This document shows, piece by piece, positions 7,753 through 17,935 of a stretch of 64,000 nt of DNA. Below the pieces are notes generated by a model. The model ran no database searches. It saw only the letters and a program-made list of their open reading frames with translations, and was not told the origin of the DNA. Every line of letters begins with the position of its first letter. Position 1 is the first letter of the stretch. The position numbers and the translations under genes were made by a program. Origin of the DNA: Limimaricola hongkongensis DSM 17492 (GTDB lineage: Bacteria; Pseudomonadota; Alphaproteobacteria; Rhodobacterales; Rhodobacteraceae); assembly GCF_000600975.2 (NCBI RefSeq), contig NZ_KK088650.1, positions 434,001 to 498,000 on the forward strand. Reading direction: 5' to 3'.

Positions 7753-8505
7753 TCAATCATCCTCGCCCAGAAACAGCCGCGCGAGGTCGCGCGCGACGGC
7801 GCGATGCCGGGCGGCTTCGGGCCGCCCGTCGCGGGGCGCCATGACGATGTGGCGCACCACCGGGCGCAGCGCCTCGATCATGTCGGTCGTCACGAAAAGC
7901 GGGTCGTCGCCAAGCCGCCCATGCCCGAGCCGGACCGGCAGCACGACCAGCGTCACCGGCACGCCAAGCTGCGCGATCAGGCTGCGCATGCGCATGCTCC
8001 AGGCCACGCGCAGCTCGTCGCGCACCAGCGCAAAGCGCGCCTCTTCGTGGCTGTGCAGCGATTCGAGCATGTGCCGCACGAAGCAGAAATCCGTGAAGTC
8101 GATCTCGGGATACAGCGCGCGCAGCTTGGCCGAGGCGCGCAAAAACCGGTCGTTGCGCCGCGGGTGGACGCTGTAGAACCGGTTGGCCAGCCCCTGCGCG
8201 CCCGTGACCTGAAGCACCACCCTCTCGGCGCCCTGGCACATCGCCAGCAGCGCCGCATCCCCGAGCAGCGCCCCGATGCCCGCGTTCAGCGTGCCGAGAT
8301 TGACGCAGGCCCGGCCCGTGCTGCGCTCCAACAGCGCGGGAAAGGGCTGCTCCAGCCCGGGGCCGAAGGTTTCGGTGCCCCCCGGACAGGCGATGTAGCC
8401 CCGGTCGATGCGTCGCAGCGGTCCCCGGACCTCCAGCCGCGATGCCGCGTAGCGCCCGCGGGGCGGCGGCCCCCCGCGGGCGGCGCCGAAATTCTCGTGC
8501 CTCAT
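7753..8505 (-). CDS. DUF6473 family protein
   Basis: A 250-residue protein matching a family found mainly in Rhodobacteraceae. Recognisable segments are GGTETFGPGLEQPFPALLE near residues 41-60, NLGTLNAGIGALLGD and QVTGAQGLANRFYSVHPRRN. The glycine-rich opening and Asn-Ala-Gly block resemble a SGNH-hydrolase-like fold, but no full catalytic triad can be assigned, so this is only an impression. There is no signal peptide. Function is unknown; some family members sit near exopolysaccharide or sulfotransferase genes, which is not the case here. Confidence 0.7.
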   Translation of the reverse strand: MRHENFGAARGGPPPRGRYAASRLEVRGPLRRIDRGYIACPGGTETFGPGLEQPFPALLERSTGRACVNLGTLNAGIGALLGDAALLAMCQGAERVVLQVTGAQGLANRFYSVHPRRNDRFLRASAKLRALYPEIDFTDFCFVRHMLESLHSHEEARFALVRDELRVAWSMRMRSLIAQLGVPVTLVVLPVRLGHGRLGDDPLFVTTDMIEALRPVVRHIVMAPRDGRPEAARHRAVARDLARLFLGEDD

Positions 8506-8640
8506 GGCGTTGCCTCACCCGTTTTCCCGCCCCGCAGGAAAGCACGAAACCCTTGCGATACCGCTAAGCCCGGCCCGCCCTTGTGAGCGGGGCGGCCGCG
8601 GACCTATGGTGCGCCCGAAACCGGGAGAAGGAATTCGCAG

Positions 8641-9516
8641 ATGGCGATCGAGAAGGTGGGCGTGGTCGGCGCCGGGCAGATGGGCAATGGCATCGCCCAT
8701 GTCTGCGCGCAGGCGGGCTTCGAGGTGATGTTGACCGACATCAGCGCCGAGGCGCTCGACAAGGCGGTGGCGCTGATCGGGCGCAACCTCGACAGGCAGC
8801 TCTCCAAGGGCGCGATCACCGAGGCCGACAAATCCGCGGCGCTGGGCCGGATCACCACCACGCAGACCCTGACCGATCTGGGCCCCTGCGACCTGATCGT
8901 CGAGGCCGCGACCGAGCGCGAGGCGATCAAGACCAAGATCTTCGAGGAGCTGGTGCCGCATCTGGCCGGGCACACGATCCTGGCCTCGAACACCTCTTCG
9001 ATCTCGATCACGCGGCTGGCCTCGCGCACCGACCGGCCCGGAAAGTTCATCGGCTTTCACTTCATGAACCCGGTGCCGGTGATGAGCCTCGTCGAGCTGA
9101 TCCGCGGCATCGCCACCGACGACGCGACCTTCGAGGCCTGTCTCGGCGTGGTCGAGCGGCTCGGCAAGACGGCGGCGACGTCCGAGGATTTTCCGGCCTT
9201 CATCGTCAACCGCATCCTGATGCCGATGATCAACGAGGCGGTCTATGCCTTGTTCGAAGGCGTCGGCTCGGTGGCATCCATCGACACCTCGCTCAAGCTG
9301 GGGGCGAACCACCCGATGGGGCCCTTGGAGCTTGCCGATTTCATCGGTCTCGACACCTGCCTTGCCATCATGAACGTGCTGCATGACGGGCTGGCGGACA
9401 CGAAATACCGGCCCTGTCCGCTGTTGACCAAATATGTCGAGGCCGGCTGGCTCGGGCGCAAGACCGGGCGCGGCTTCTACGACTACAGCGGCGAGACGCC
9501 GGTGCCGACGCGCTGA
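8641..9516 (+). CDS. 3-hydroxybutyryl-CoA dehydrogenase
   Basis: A 291-residue soluble enzyme that interconverts acetoacetyl-CoA and (S)-3-hydroxybutyryl-CoA with NAD(P). The N-terminal Rossmann fold has [20 protein letters not shown]; the active-site region includes [10 protein letters not shown] and the His-containing [13 protein letters not shown]; the C-terminal dimerisation domain includes [19 protein letters not shown] and ends [14 protein letters not shown]. Length equals that of PaaH/Hbd proteins. It is likely used in fatty acid, butyrate or polyhydroxybutyrate-related metabolism. It is monocistronic here, with the start 4 bases after AGGAATTC-like sequence. Confidence 0.93.
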   Translation: MAIEKVGVVGAGQMGNGIAHVCAQAGFEVMLTDISAEALDKAVALIGRNLDRQLSKGAITEADKSAALGRITTTQTLTDLGPCDLIVEAATEREAIKTKIFEELVPHLAGHTILASNTSSISITRLASRTDRPGKFIGFHFMNPVPVMSLVELIRGIATDDATFEACLGVVERLGKTAATSEDFPAFIVNRILMPMINEAVYALFEGVGSVASIDTSLKLGANHPMGPLELADFIGLDTCLAIMNVLHDGLADTKYRPCPLLTKYVEAGWLGRKTGRGFYDYSGETPVPTR

Positions 9517-9535
9517 CAGGGGCGGGGGAGGGGGC

Positions 9536-9808
9536 TCAGCCCCCTTCGCCGAAGCAATCGGTGACCAGCGCCTCGATCGCGTCGGCGAGCCGCTCGGCCT
9601 CGGCGCCCGAGGTCTCGACCTCGATCCAGGTGCCGCGCGAGGCGGCGAGCATGAGAAGGCCCATGATGCTGTCGCCGGTGGTCGACAGCCCGTCCCGGCT
9701 GACGGTGGCCTCGGCGTCGAAGGATTCGACGCATTCGGCGAGCTTGGCGGAGGCGCGGGCGTGAAGCCCCTTCACGTTGATGATCTGCAGGCGTCTTGAA
9801 GTGGTCAT
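9536..9808 (-). CDS. Phosphocarrier protein HPr
   Basis: A 90-residue HPr-fold protein. The active-site histidine is in NVKGLHARAS (His16) and the regulatory serine region is TTGDSIMGLLMLAAS, the site phosphorylated by HPr kinase. No sugar-specific PTS permease is nearby, so this belongs to the regulatory phosphorelay found in many Alphaproteobacteria, together with the EIIA, RapZ and HprK genes upstream. Its ATG overlaps the EIIA stop by four bases. The protein ends in CFGEGG. Confidence 0.92.
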   Translation of the reverse strand: MTTSRRLQIINVKGLHARASAKLAECVESFDAEATVSRDGLSTTGDSIMGLLMLAASRGTWIEVETSGAEAERLADAIEALVTDCFGEGG

Positions 9809-10224
9809 GTTCCGGTGCGTGTCTCCGTCTGCAGTCCCGCATCGACGATCAGGCTGTCGATGTATTTGCGCCCCGCCGTGAGCGCCGCGCGCACCGCCTC
9901 GGGGACGGATTTGCCGCGCGACTTGGCGAGCTTGATGAGCATGGGGAGATTGGCGCCGTAGAGAATGCGCCGGTCCGACACCGAGCAGGCCCGAAGCGAC
10001 AGGTTCGACGGCGATCCGCCGAACATGTCGGTGACGATCACCACGCCGTTGCCGGTGTCGACGGCATCCGCGGCCGAGCAGATCTCGTCCTGCTTGGCGG
10101 CGCGGTCGTCGTCGGGCAGGATGGTGATGGCCATGACACCGGTCTGGTGCCCCACCACGTGTTCCACCGCCGCGAGGTATTCGCGTGCGAGGCCCCCATG
10201 GGCCACGATGACGATTCCGATCAC
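9805..10224 (-). CDS. PTS EIIA component, mannose family
   Basis: A 139-residue IIA domain of the mannose class. The phosphorylatable His is in [17 protein letters not shown] (His9), and the [18 protein letters not shown] motif is the family signature. With no EIIB/EIIC encoded alongside, it is probably a regulatory phosphoacceptor from HPr instead of a transporter subunit. In Alphaproteobacteria this protein reports carbon/nitrogen state to kinases such as ChvG or to HprK. It overlaps rapZ upstream and HPr downstream by four bases each. Confidence 0.92.
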   Translation of the reverse strand: MIGIVIVAHGGLAREYLAAVEHVVGHQTGVMAITILPDDDRAAKQDEICSAADAVDTGNGVVIVTDMFGGSPSNLSLRACSVSDRRILYGANLPMLIKLAKSRGKSVPEAVRAALTAGRKYIDSLIVDAGLQTETRTGT

Positions 10225-11171
10225 GCGACTTGTCCCCGTTCGGCCGGCGGAATCCTCGTCCCGGCGCGGCGTTCCAGCTCCCTGTGACGTTTAGACACCT
10301 GCCATCCCTCCTTCGCAAGGGTCTTGGCCAATCGTTCGGTCACGGCGACCGACCGGTGTTGCCCCCCGGTACACCCAAAGCCGATGGCGAGATGCGTCTT
10401 GCCCTCGGCATGATAGGCGGGCAGCAACGGTAATACAAAATCGCACATCGAGGTGAAGAAGCCGTCAAAGCGGGGGTCGCCCGCAACATGCGCGTCGACC
10501 GCGGCATCGCGCCCGTCGAGCGGACGCAGATCGGGCTCCCAGTGCGGGTTGCGCAGAAACCGGCAATCGATCACCAGGTCGAGCCCGCGCGGCAAGCCGC
10601 GCTTGTACGAAAAGCTGTGCAGCGTCACCGCCAGCGTCCGCCCCTCGGGCGGGGCGAACCAGCGTTCGATCTCGGCCCGGCCTTCATGCGGCGACAGGCC
10701 GGTGGTGTCGATCAGCACGTCGGCGCGCGCCCGGACCGGCCCCAGAAGCTCGCGCTCGCGCGCGATGCCCGCGGCGGGGCTGTCGGCGGGGGCCAGCGGG
10801 TGGCGGCGCCGCGTCTCCGAGAACCGCTGCACCAGCACGTCCTCGTCGCAGTCGAGATAGAGCACCTGAAGCGCCATGTCGCTGCGCTGCCCCAGCCGGT
10901 CGATGACGTCGATCAGCGCGTCGGTGGTGAAGTCGCGGTTGCGCACGTCGAGCCCGAGCGCCAGCGGGCGCGTCAGCGGCGGGCCCTCCAGAAGCCGTGG
11001 CAGCAGCGACAGCGGCAGGTTGTCGATCACCTCGTGGCCGAGATCCTCGAGCAGGTTGATCGCGGTGGTCCGCCCGGCGCCCGAGGGGCCGGTGACCAGC
11101 ACGAGCGTCTGTCGCCGTTCCTCGGGCGGGTCCGGCACAAGAGGGGAAGCAAGGGCAGGGTCGGGTATCAT
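10221..11171 (-). CDS. rapZ: RNase adapter protein RapZ (P-loop nucleotide-binding)
   Basis: A 316-residue RapZ/YvcJ family protein. The P-loop is [18 protein letters not shown], with Arg in place of the usual Walker A Lys. The C-terminal domain has [20 protein letters not shown], and the conserved [20 protein letters not shown]. In enteric bacteria RapZ guides RNase E to GlmZ and senses glucosamine-6-phosphate; here its place between hprK and EIIA suggests a link to the PTS. The start at 11171 was chosen from the overlap with the hprK stop (ATGA); the longer frame upstream is not needed. Confidence 0.9.
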   Translation of the reverse strand: MIPDPALASPLVPDPPEERRQTLVLVTGPSGAGRTTAINLLEDLGHEVIDNLPLSLLPRLLEGPPLTRPLALGLDVRNRDFTTDALIDVIDRLGQRSDMALQVLYLDCDEDVLVQRFSETRRRHPLAPADSPAAGIARERELLGPVRARADVLIDTTGLSPHEGRAEIERWFAPPEGRTLAVTLHSFSYKRGLPRGLDLVIDCRFLRNPHWEPDLRPLDGRDAAVDAHVAGDPRFDGFFTSMCDFVLPLLPAYHAEGKTHLAIGFGCTGGQHRSVAVTERLAKTLAKEGWQVSKRHRELERRAGTRIPPAERGQVA

Positions 11172-11596
11172 GGCTCTCTCCGTCCTGCCTTCAGATACTG
11201 CAGGATCGCGGGCGCGAAATGGCCCGTCCCGATATCGTGAAGCAAGGGGAGCGAACAGCCCAGATGCGTGACGTGACGTTCCGGCGGCAGACGTGCCGTC
11301 TCGGCCCGGCCCAGATCCACGGCGAGGCTCAGCCGCACCGGCCCACATGGCACCGCCCCGAGCAGGCCTACACCGCGCGCCTCGATCATCCCGGCGATGG
11401 CGGCGGGGCAGCTCGCCCAGAGCCCGCCGCCCGGCGCGGGGGCGAGATGGGTCCGGTCATCGGCCACCAGATCGCAGCCCAGCCCCATCAGCGCCAGCGC
11501 CAACGTCGACTTGCCGCTGCCGGAAGGCCCGGTGATCAGCACGCCGCGCCCGCGCCAGGCCACGCAGCTGGCATGCAGGGTGAGCGGCGGCGGCAT
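11168..11596 (-). CDS. hprK: HPr kinase/phosphorylase, short alphaproteobacterial form
   Basis: A 142-residue kinase domain with Walker [19 protein letters not shown] and [10 protein letters not shown] downstream. It lacks the N-terminal domain of the roughly 310-residue Firmicutes enzyme, as is usual in Alphaproteobacteria. It would phosphorylate HPr on the regulatory serine. It follows chvG by five bases and overlaps rapZ, so the sensor kinase and PTS genes appear to be one transcription unit. [20 protein letters not shown] is another family-like stretch near the C-terminus. Confidence 0.9.
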   Translation of the reverse strand: MPPPLTLHASCVAWRGRGVLITGPSGSGKSTLALALMGLGCDLVADDRTHLAPAPGGGLWASCPAAIAGMIEARGVGLLGAVPCGPVRLSLAVDLGRAETARLPPERHVTHLGCSLPLLHDIGTGHFAPAILQYLKAGRREP

Positions 11597-11601
11597 CCGC
11601 C

Positions 11602-13335
11602 TCAGACCGGCAGGCCGACCACGAAGCGCGCGCCCAGCGGCTCGGAGGTCGGGTCGGCCTCGGTGGGGCGGATGTTCTCGGCCCAGATCACGCCGCCATG
11701 CGCCTCGACGATCTGCTTGGAGATGGCGAGGCCGAGGCCGGAATTGTTGCCGAACTGCTGCTCTGGCCGCTCCGAATAGAAACGCTGGAAGATCTTGCTC
11801 AGCGCGTTCTCGGGGATGCCCGGCCCGGTGTCCTCGACCACCACCAGCACCCGGTTCTCGCGCTGGCGCGCCCAGATGCGGATCGCGTCGCCATCCTCGC
11901 AGAACGAGATGGCGTTGGTGATCAGGTTGACGAAGACCTGCGCCAGCCGCCCTTCGAGGCCCTGGATCTCGATCGGTCGCGACGGCAGGTCGGCGATGAA
12001 GTCGATCCCCTTGAGCGTCGCCTCGCGGCCGAGGAAATCGTTCAGGTTGGTCAGCATCTTGAGAAGGTCGAACCGCTCCTCCTCCTCCTTGACCAGCTCG
12101 GCGTCGAGCCGCGAGGCGCTGGAGATGTCCGAGACCAGCCGGTCGAGCCGGCGCACATCGTGCTCGATCACGTCCAGAAGCTTTTCGCGGTGGTCCTCGC
12201 GCTTGACGATGCGCAGGCTGCCGACGGCGGAGCGCAGCGAGGCGAGCGGGTTCTTGATCTCGTGCGCGACATCGGCGGCGAACTGTTCGTTGCCCTCGAT
12301 CCGGTCGTAAAGCGCGGCCACCATGCCGCGCAGCGCCGCCGACAGGCGGCCGATCTCGTCGGGCCGGGCCGTCAGGTCGGGGATGCGCACCTTGGTGGGG
12401 GCGAATTTGCGGGCGTTGCGGTCGCGCCCGGTTTCGGCGGCGGCGGCCAGCTCCGACAGCGGGTTGGCGATGGTCGAGGCGAGCACGAGGCTCAGCCCGA
12501 TCGACACGAGGATGCCGACCACGAACATCTGCAGCACCTGCTCGCGCTCGCGCCGCACCAGCGCGTCGATCTCGCCCGCCGCCGAGGTGACGGCGACGAC
12601 GCCGACGGCGCGGCGGCCCTGTTGGACCGGCGTGGCCACCGCGAAGATGGTGCGCCCCTGGGCATCGGTGCGGGTCTGCACCGCCGTGCCGCCCGACAGC
12701 GCGGGCGAGACCAGCGCCCGCGCCGCGTCGGCGGTGCCGAAGGCAGGCGCCGGGGCGCTGGCGGGCGAGAGCAGCCCGGCGATCGCCTCCCAGCCGGCGT
12801 TGAGCATGTCGGTCAGCACCGTGCCGCCGGGGTCGAGGGCGAGCCCGCTCACCGCCGTGCCGTCCTGGGCCGCGGTTTCGCCCACCAGCCGGCCCGACGG
12901 GTCGAACACCCGCAGCTCGATCCCGTCGCGCAGATCGAGAGAGCCGAGGCTGGCGGCCACGTCGATCCCGTCGCCGGTGATCAGGTTGACCGGCCCGCCC
13001 GAGGGCAGCTGCACCTCGAACAGGTCGGCAATCAGCTCGGCCTGGCTGACCAGCGAGGAGGCGCGCTGAAAGGCGAGATTGTCGCGCGACGGCGCGAGAT
13101 AGAGCATCCCCGCCACCAGCAGCAGCAGCGCGATCAGGTTGAAGGTGATGATCTTGCGCGCCAGCGGCGAGCGGTTGAGCTGCACCAGCCTGCGGCGGCG
13201 GCGCGGGGCGGTCCCGGTCTCCGGCGTCACCCAGTCCTCGCCGAGCACCACCCGCTCCTGCGCCTCACCGCCGGTCCGGGCGGCGCGCCGGACCGAGTTG
13301 AGATCCCGCACGTCGATCTTGGGGGCGGCGGTCAT
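11602..13335 (-). CDS. chvG: Sensor histidine kinase ChvG (ExoS-type)
   Basis: A 577-residue membrane kinase. An N-terminal cytoplasmic segment precedes a first membrane span near residues 57-80 (IITFNLIALLLLVAGMLYL), then a large periplasmic domain of about 200 residues, a second span near 270-290, HAMP, and HisKA with FAADVAHEIKNPLASLRSA (phosphoacceptor His). The ATPase domain has NLITNAISF, VEDTGPGIPENALSKIFQRF and SGLGLAISKQIVEAHGG. ChvG phosphorylates ChvI in response to acid or envelope stress and controls exopolysaccharide, motility and central metabolism in relatives. The start follows GAGGATGAGCGCC. Confidence 0.93.
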   Translation of the reverse strand: MTAAPKIDVRDLNSVRRAARTGGEAQERVVLGEDWVTPETGTAPRRRRRLVQLNRSPLARKIITFNLIALLLLVAGMLYLAPSRDNLAFQRASSLVSQAELIADLFEVQLPSGGPVNLITGDGIDVAASLGSLDLRDGIELRVFDPSGRLVGETAAQDGTAVSGLALDPGGTVLTDMLNAGWEAIAGLLSPASAPAPAFGTADAARALVSPALSGGTAVQTRTDAQGRTIFAVATPVQQGRRAVGVVAVTSAAGEIDALVRREREQVLQMFVVGILVSIGLSLVLASTIANPLSELAAAAETGRDRNARKFAPTKVRIPDLTARPDEIGRLSAALRGMVAALYDRIEGNEQFAADVAHEIKNPLASLRSAVGSLRIVKREDHREKLLDVIEHDVRRLDRLVSDISSASRLDAELVKEEEERFDLLKMLTNLNDFLGREATLKGIDFIADLPSRPIEIQGLEGRLAQVFVNLITNAISFCEDGDAIRIWARQRENRVLVVVEDTGPGIPENALSKIFQRFYSERPEQQFGNNSGLGLAISKQIVEAHGGVIWAENIRPTEADPTSEPLGARFVVGLPV

Positions 13336-13364
13336 GGCGCGCTCATCCTCCGGGGAAAGCCCTG

Positions 13365-14066
13365 TTATTCCTCGTTGTAGCGGTAGCCGATCCCGTAGAG
13401 GGTCTCGATCGCCGAGAAATCGGGATCGGCGTTGCGCATCTTCTTGCGCAGCCGCTTGATGTGGCTGTCGATGGTGCGGTCGTCGACATAGACCTGGTCG
13501 TCATAGGCCACGTCCATCAGCTGGTCGCGGCTCTTGACGAAGCCCGGGCGCTGGGCCAGCGCCTGCAGCAGCAGGAACTCGGTCACGGTGAGCGACACGT
13601 CGCGGCCCTTCCAGCTCACGGCGTGGCGCAGCGGGTCCATGGTCAGATGGCCGCGCTCCATCACCTTGTTGTCCTCGGCGACCTCGACCGGCTCGCCCGA
13701 GATCGCGTCCTGGCGGCGCAGCAGCGTGCGGATGCGCTCCACCAGCAGGCGCTGGGAAAACGGCTTCTTGACGTAATCATCGGCCCCCATGCGCAGGCCC
13801 AGAACCTCGTCGATCTCGTCATCCTTGGAGGTCAGGAAGATCACCGGCATCTGGGTCTTCTGGCGCAGCCGCTGCAGCAGGTCCATGCCGTCCATGCGCG
13901 GCATCTTGATGTCGAGCACGGCCATGTCGGGCAGCTTCTTGTTGAAGGCGTCGAGCGCCTGTTGGCCGTCATTGTAGGTTTCGACCTCGAAGCCCTCGGC
14001 CTCGAGCGTCATCGCCACGGATGTCAGGATGTTCCGGTCGTCATCCACCAGCGCGATTTTCGACAT
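13365..14066 (-). CDS. chvI: Response regulator ChvI (OmpR family)
   Basis: A 233-residue OmpR/PhoB-type regulator. The receiver domain has DDD near residue 10, the phosphoacceptor Asp in [17 protein letters not shown] and the conserved Lys in [11 protein letters not shown], followed by [18 protein letters not shown]. The C-terminal winged helix contains [18 protein letters not shown] and [20 protein letters not shown]. The internal ATG at 14066 is preferred over the one two codons earlier because AAAGGG lies 6 bases before it. chvG follows 29 bases later. Transcription diverges from pckA. Confidence 0.94.
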   Translation of the reverse strand: MSKIALVDDDRNILTSVAMTLEAEGFEVETYNDGQQALDAFNKKLPDMAVLDIKMPRMDGMDLLQRLRQKTQMPVIFLTSKDDEIDEVLGLRMGADDYVKKPFSQRLLVERIRTLLRRQDAISGEPVEVAEDNKVMERGHLTMDPLRHAVSWKGRDVSLTVTEFLLLQALAQRPGFVKSRDQLMDVAYDDQVYVDDRTIDSHIKRLRKKMRNADPDFSAIETLYGIGYRYNEE

Positions 14067-14394
14067 TGGCATCCCTTTCCAGCTCGATTTCTTCTTTTGG
14101 GCTTTGATCCGTCATCCTGTTTTGCCTCCCCCAAATCAAGAGCGCAGAGCGAATCGCAGCCTCAATGCCGCCCCATTTGTGCCGAAATGGGATAACCAAT
14201 GGCTAAAATGCCTCACCTTTTCGGGGCGGACGGCGGCGGATTCGCCGCCTCCGAAGCGGGGCGGGACGCGTGGGGCGGGGCGGTTGCGCTAACAGTCAGG
14301 ATGGTTGCGCTAACTGGATGGCCGCCTTGGAAATCATCGTGTTAAGCCGGTTGCAACGGGTCGGAAGGGCGGCCCTGTCGAGAGGAGCCGGACG
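14067..14394. promoter_or_regulatory. Divergent control region between chvI and pckA
   Basis: This 328-base region is noticeably more AT-rich than its surroundings around 14085-14220 and should contain both promoters. It holds two copies of GGTTGCGCTAAC at 14282-14293 and 14303-14314, described separately. I see no open frame with a ribosome binding site inside it. Confidence 0.55.
14282..14314 (+). repeat. Twin direct repeats GGTTGCGCTAAC upstream of pckA
   Basis: Two identical 12-base copies (14282-14293, 14303-14314) begin 21 bases apart, exactly two helical turns, about 80-110 bases before the pckA start. The TGCGC core flanked by GTT/AAC halves resembles operators of LacI-family carbon regulators such as CceR, which controls gluconeogenic genes in Rhodobacter. 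The assignment to CceR is inference. Confidence 0.5.
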
Positions 14395-15993
<1,599 letters not shown>

Positions 15994-16009
15994 GGAGAGC
16001 CGAGAGGGC

Positions 16010-16042
16010 GGGGCGGCGCTTGACAGGGAGGAGCGCCGCCCC
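16010..16042 (+). terminator. Perfect 11-bp hairpin after pckA
   Basis: GGGGCGGCGCT (16010-16020) pairs without mismatch with AGCGCCGCCCC (16032-16042) around an 11-base loop, 16 bases after the pckA stop. There is no real T-run, so termination would be by a weak or factor-assisted mechanism. Confidence 0.55.
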
Positions 16043-16076
16043 CCTCATGGCCGGGCGAATAGGAGGAGATCCGCCC

Positions 16077-17171
16077 GTGCCGAGCCTGCGTCCCGCCCTG
16101 CTGATCGCCCTGCTGCTGGCCGCCGCCCCCGGCCATGCGCAAAGGGCGGGCGCGGCGGCCCCCGGAGAGGAGCCGGGGGCCGCACCGGCGATCGAAATCG
16201 ACGCCGAGACCGAAGCGGCACCCGATCCGGCGTCCGATCCGGCGTCCGGCCCCGAGGCCGGAACGGGGGAGGAGGCCGGGGCCTCGGATGTCGATCTTTC
16301 CACTCTCATGGTCATCGCGCCATGGCCGCGCCCGCTGCCGCTGTCGGACGGGCGCGCGGGGCTGTCGGACCGCGTCTCCATCGAGGTCGATGGCACGCCG
16401 GTCCACGGCCTGCTGGCGACACCGCCGGGCGGGCCCGCGCCGGTGGTGCTGTTGCTGCACGGCTTCACCGGCGACCGCGACGAGCTCGACATCGCGGGCG
16501 CGGGCGAGGGGGTGTTCGCCCGCACCGCCCGGCTGCTGGCCGAGGCGGGCTATGCCAGCCTGCGCATCGATTTCCGCGGCTCGGGCGAAAGCACCGAAGG
16601 CTTCGATTTCGCGCGCACCACCTTCGACAGCCAGATCGCCGACGCGCAGGCCGCGCTCGACTGGCTGGCCGCGGATGCGCGCGTCCTCGGGCGGCCCTAC
16701 CTGATCGGCTGGAGCCAGGGCGGGCTGGTCGCGGCCTCCGTCGCCGGGCGCGGCGCGCCGGTCGAGGCGGTGGCGCTCTGGGCCGGGGTGGCCGATCCGC
16801 AGATCACCTTCGCCACGCTGTTCGGGCCGAAGATGCTGGAGCAGGGCGTGCTGTCGCCCGAGCCGACCAGCGTGACGCTGCCATGGGGGGCCGAGATCAC
16901 GCTGGCGCAGCCCTTTTTCGAAGCCATCCTCGACGCCGACCCGCTGGCCGAGATCGCGCGCTATGACGGGCCGCTCTTCGTCGCCCAGGGCAGCGAGGAC
17001 GCCACCGTCGACCCGGCGCAGGCCGAGATGTGGCTGTCGGCCCATGACGGGCCGGAGGAGCTGTGGCTGCGCGAGATGGACCACGCCTTCGATGCCTATC
17101 AGGGCCCCGACCGGCTCGACGAGATGGTCGCCGCCACCGTCGCCTTCTTCGACCTCTTGGGCGCGCCCTAG
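16077..17171 (+). CDS. Secreted alpha/beta hydrolase
   Basis: The GTG at 16077 is preferred over upstream candidates because AGGAGGA lies 9 bases before it and a signal peptide begins there (VPSLRPALLIALLLAAAPGHAQ). The 364-residue product has a Pro/Ala/Glu-rich linker to about residue 75, then an alpha/beta hydrolase domain: oxyanion region LLLHGFTGDRDELD, nucleophile elbow IGWSQGGLVAAS, an acid candidate in GSEDATVDPAQAE and the catalytic His in MDHAFDAY. It resembles dienelactone-hydrolase/prolyl-oligopeptidase-like esterases; the substrate is unknown. Its TAG shares a CTAG with the convergent RNase gene. Confidence 0.85.
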   Translation: MPSLRPALLIALLLAAAPGHAQRAGAAAPGEEPGAAPAIEIDAETEAAPDPASDPASGPEAGTGEEAGASDVDLSTLMVIAPWPRPLPLSDGRAGLSDRVSIEVDGTPVHGLLATPPGGPAPVVLLLHGFTGDRDELDIAGAGEGVFARTARLLAEAGYASLRIDFRGSGESTEGFDFARTTFDSQIADAQAALDWLAADARVLGRPYLIGWSQGGLVAASVAGRGAPVEAVALWAGVADPQITFATLFGPKMLEQGVLSPEPTSVTLPWGAEITLAQPFFEAILDADPLAEIARYDGPLFVAQGSEDATVDPAQAEMWLSAHDGPEELWLREMDHAFDAYQGPDRLDEMVAATVAFFDLLGAP

Positions 17172-17803
17172 CGGATCGGCAGCATCAGCGCGTCCGAAAG
17201 CGCGCAGTCGCGGATCACGTCCGCGCCGCAATCGCGCGGCGCAAGATCGCGGGTCAGGCAGATCCGCACCTCCTGCACCATGCCCTCCCGGCAGGTCACG
17301 GTGAGCCCGTCCGCCGAAAGATCCGGGTTGTCGCGCAAAAAAGCCTGCTCGACCACCGCGGCGGGCAGGGTGATCTCGTCATTCAGCCTGCGGAATTCCT
17401 CGGGCCGCTCGATTTGCGCGAAGGCCGCGCGCGCCGTGTCGAAATAGGTCTCCGACGACAGGCCCGAACAGGTGCCGTGCTTCTTCCACTGGTGCCAGGC
17501 CGAACCGCCGGTGCCCATGATGTCGGCCATCGCGCCCGTGTCGCGGCGCGACGGCGGGCGCGCGCCGGTGTCGCAGTAATCGGGCCAGCCCGTCTCGTAT
17601 TGCGGCCAGAGCCCGTGCAGCACCCAGCCCAGGTCGCGGTCCTCGTCGCACTGCGCCGAGCCGCGCGCGTCACCTTCGCGCGCGCACCAGCCGGGCGACC
17701 AGCTTAGGCTCACCACGTAGTAATCGAATTCGCCCGCCGTCTCGGCCCGCAGCGGCGAGGCCAGAAGCGCCAGCGCCGCGATCGCTCTTGCCGCAAGGGT
17801 CAT
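17168..17803 (-). CDS. Ribonuclease T2 family protein
   Basis: A 211-residue secreted RNase. Residues 1-21 form a signal peptide (MTLAARAIAALALLASPLRA). Both conserved active-site segments are present: HGLWPQYE (CAS I) and WHQWKKHGTCSG (CAS II), each with its catalytic His, preceded by the family-like YVVSLSWSPGWC. It should act in the periplasm on RNA, like E. coli RNase I. Several paired cysteines suggest disulfides. It is convergent with the alpha/beta hydrolase, the two stop codons overlapping on CTAG, and divergent from trcR. Confidence 0.93.
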   Translation of the reverse strand: MTLAARAIAALALLASPLRAETAGEFDYYVVSLSWSPGWCAREGDARGSAQCDEDRDLGWVLHGLWPQYETGWPDYCDTGARPPSRRDTGAMADIMGTGGSAWHQWKKHGTCSGLSSETYFDTARAAFAQIERPEEFRRLNDEITLPAAVVEQAFLRDNPDLSADGLTVTCREGMVQEVRICLTRDLAPRDCGADVIRDCALSDALMLPIR

Positions 17804-17935
17804 TTATGTCTTTCCTCCTGCCTGTGTGATCCCTATATAGCCCGTTGAGTTCCCCGAAAATGGAAACCAAGGACCGCCAGGCGGTCCGCCCCAGGCCGGG
17901 GCCGGGGGAAGACGTGCTTTCGAAAGGGTGTTCCA

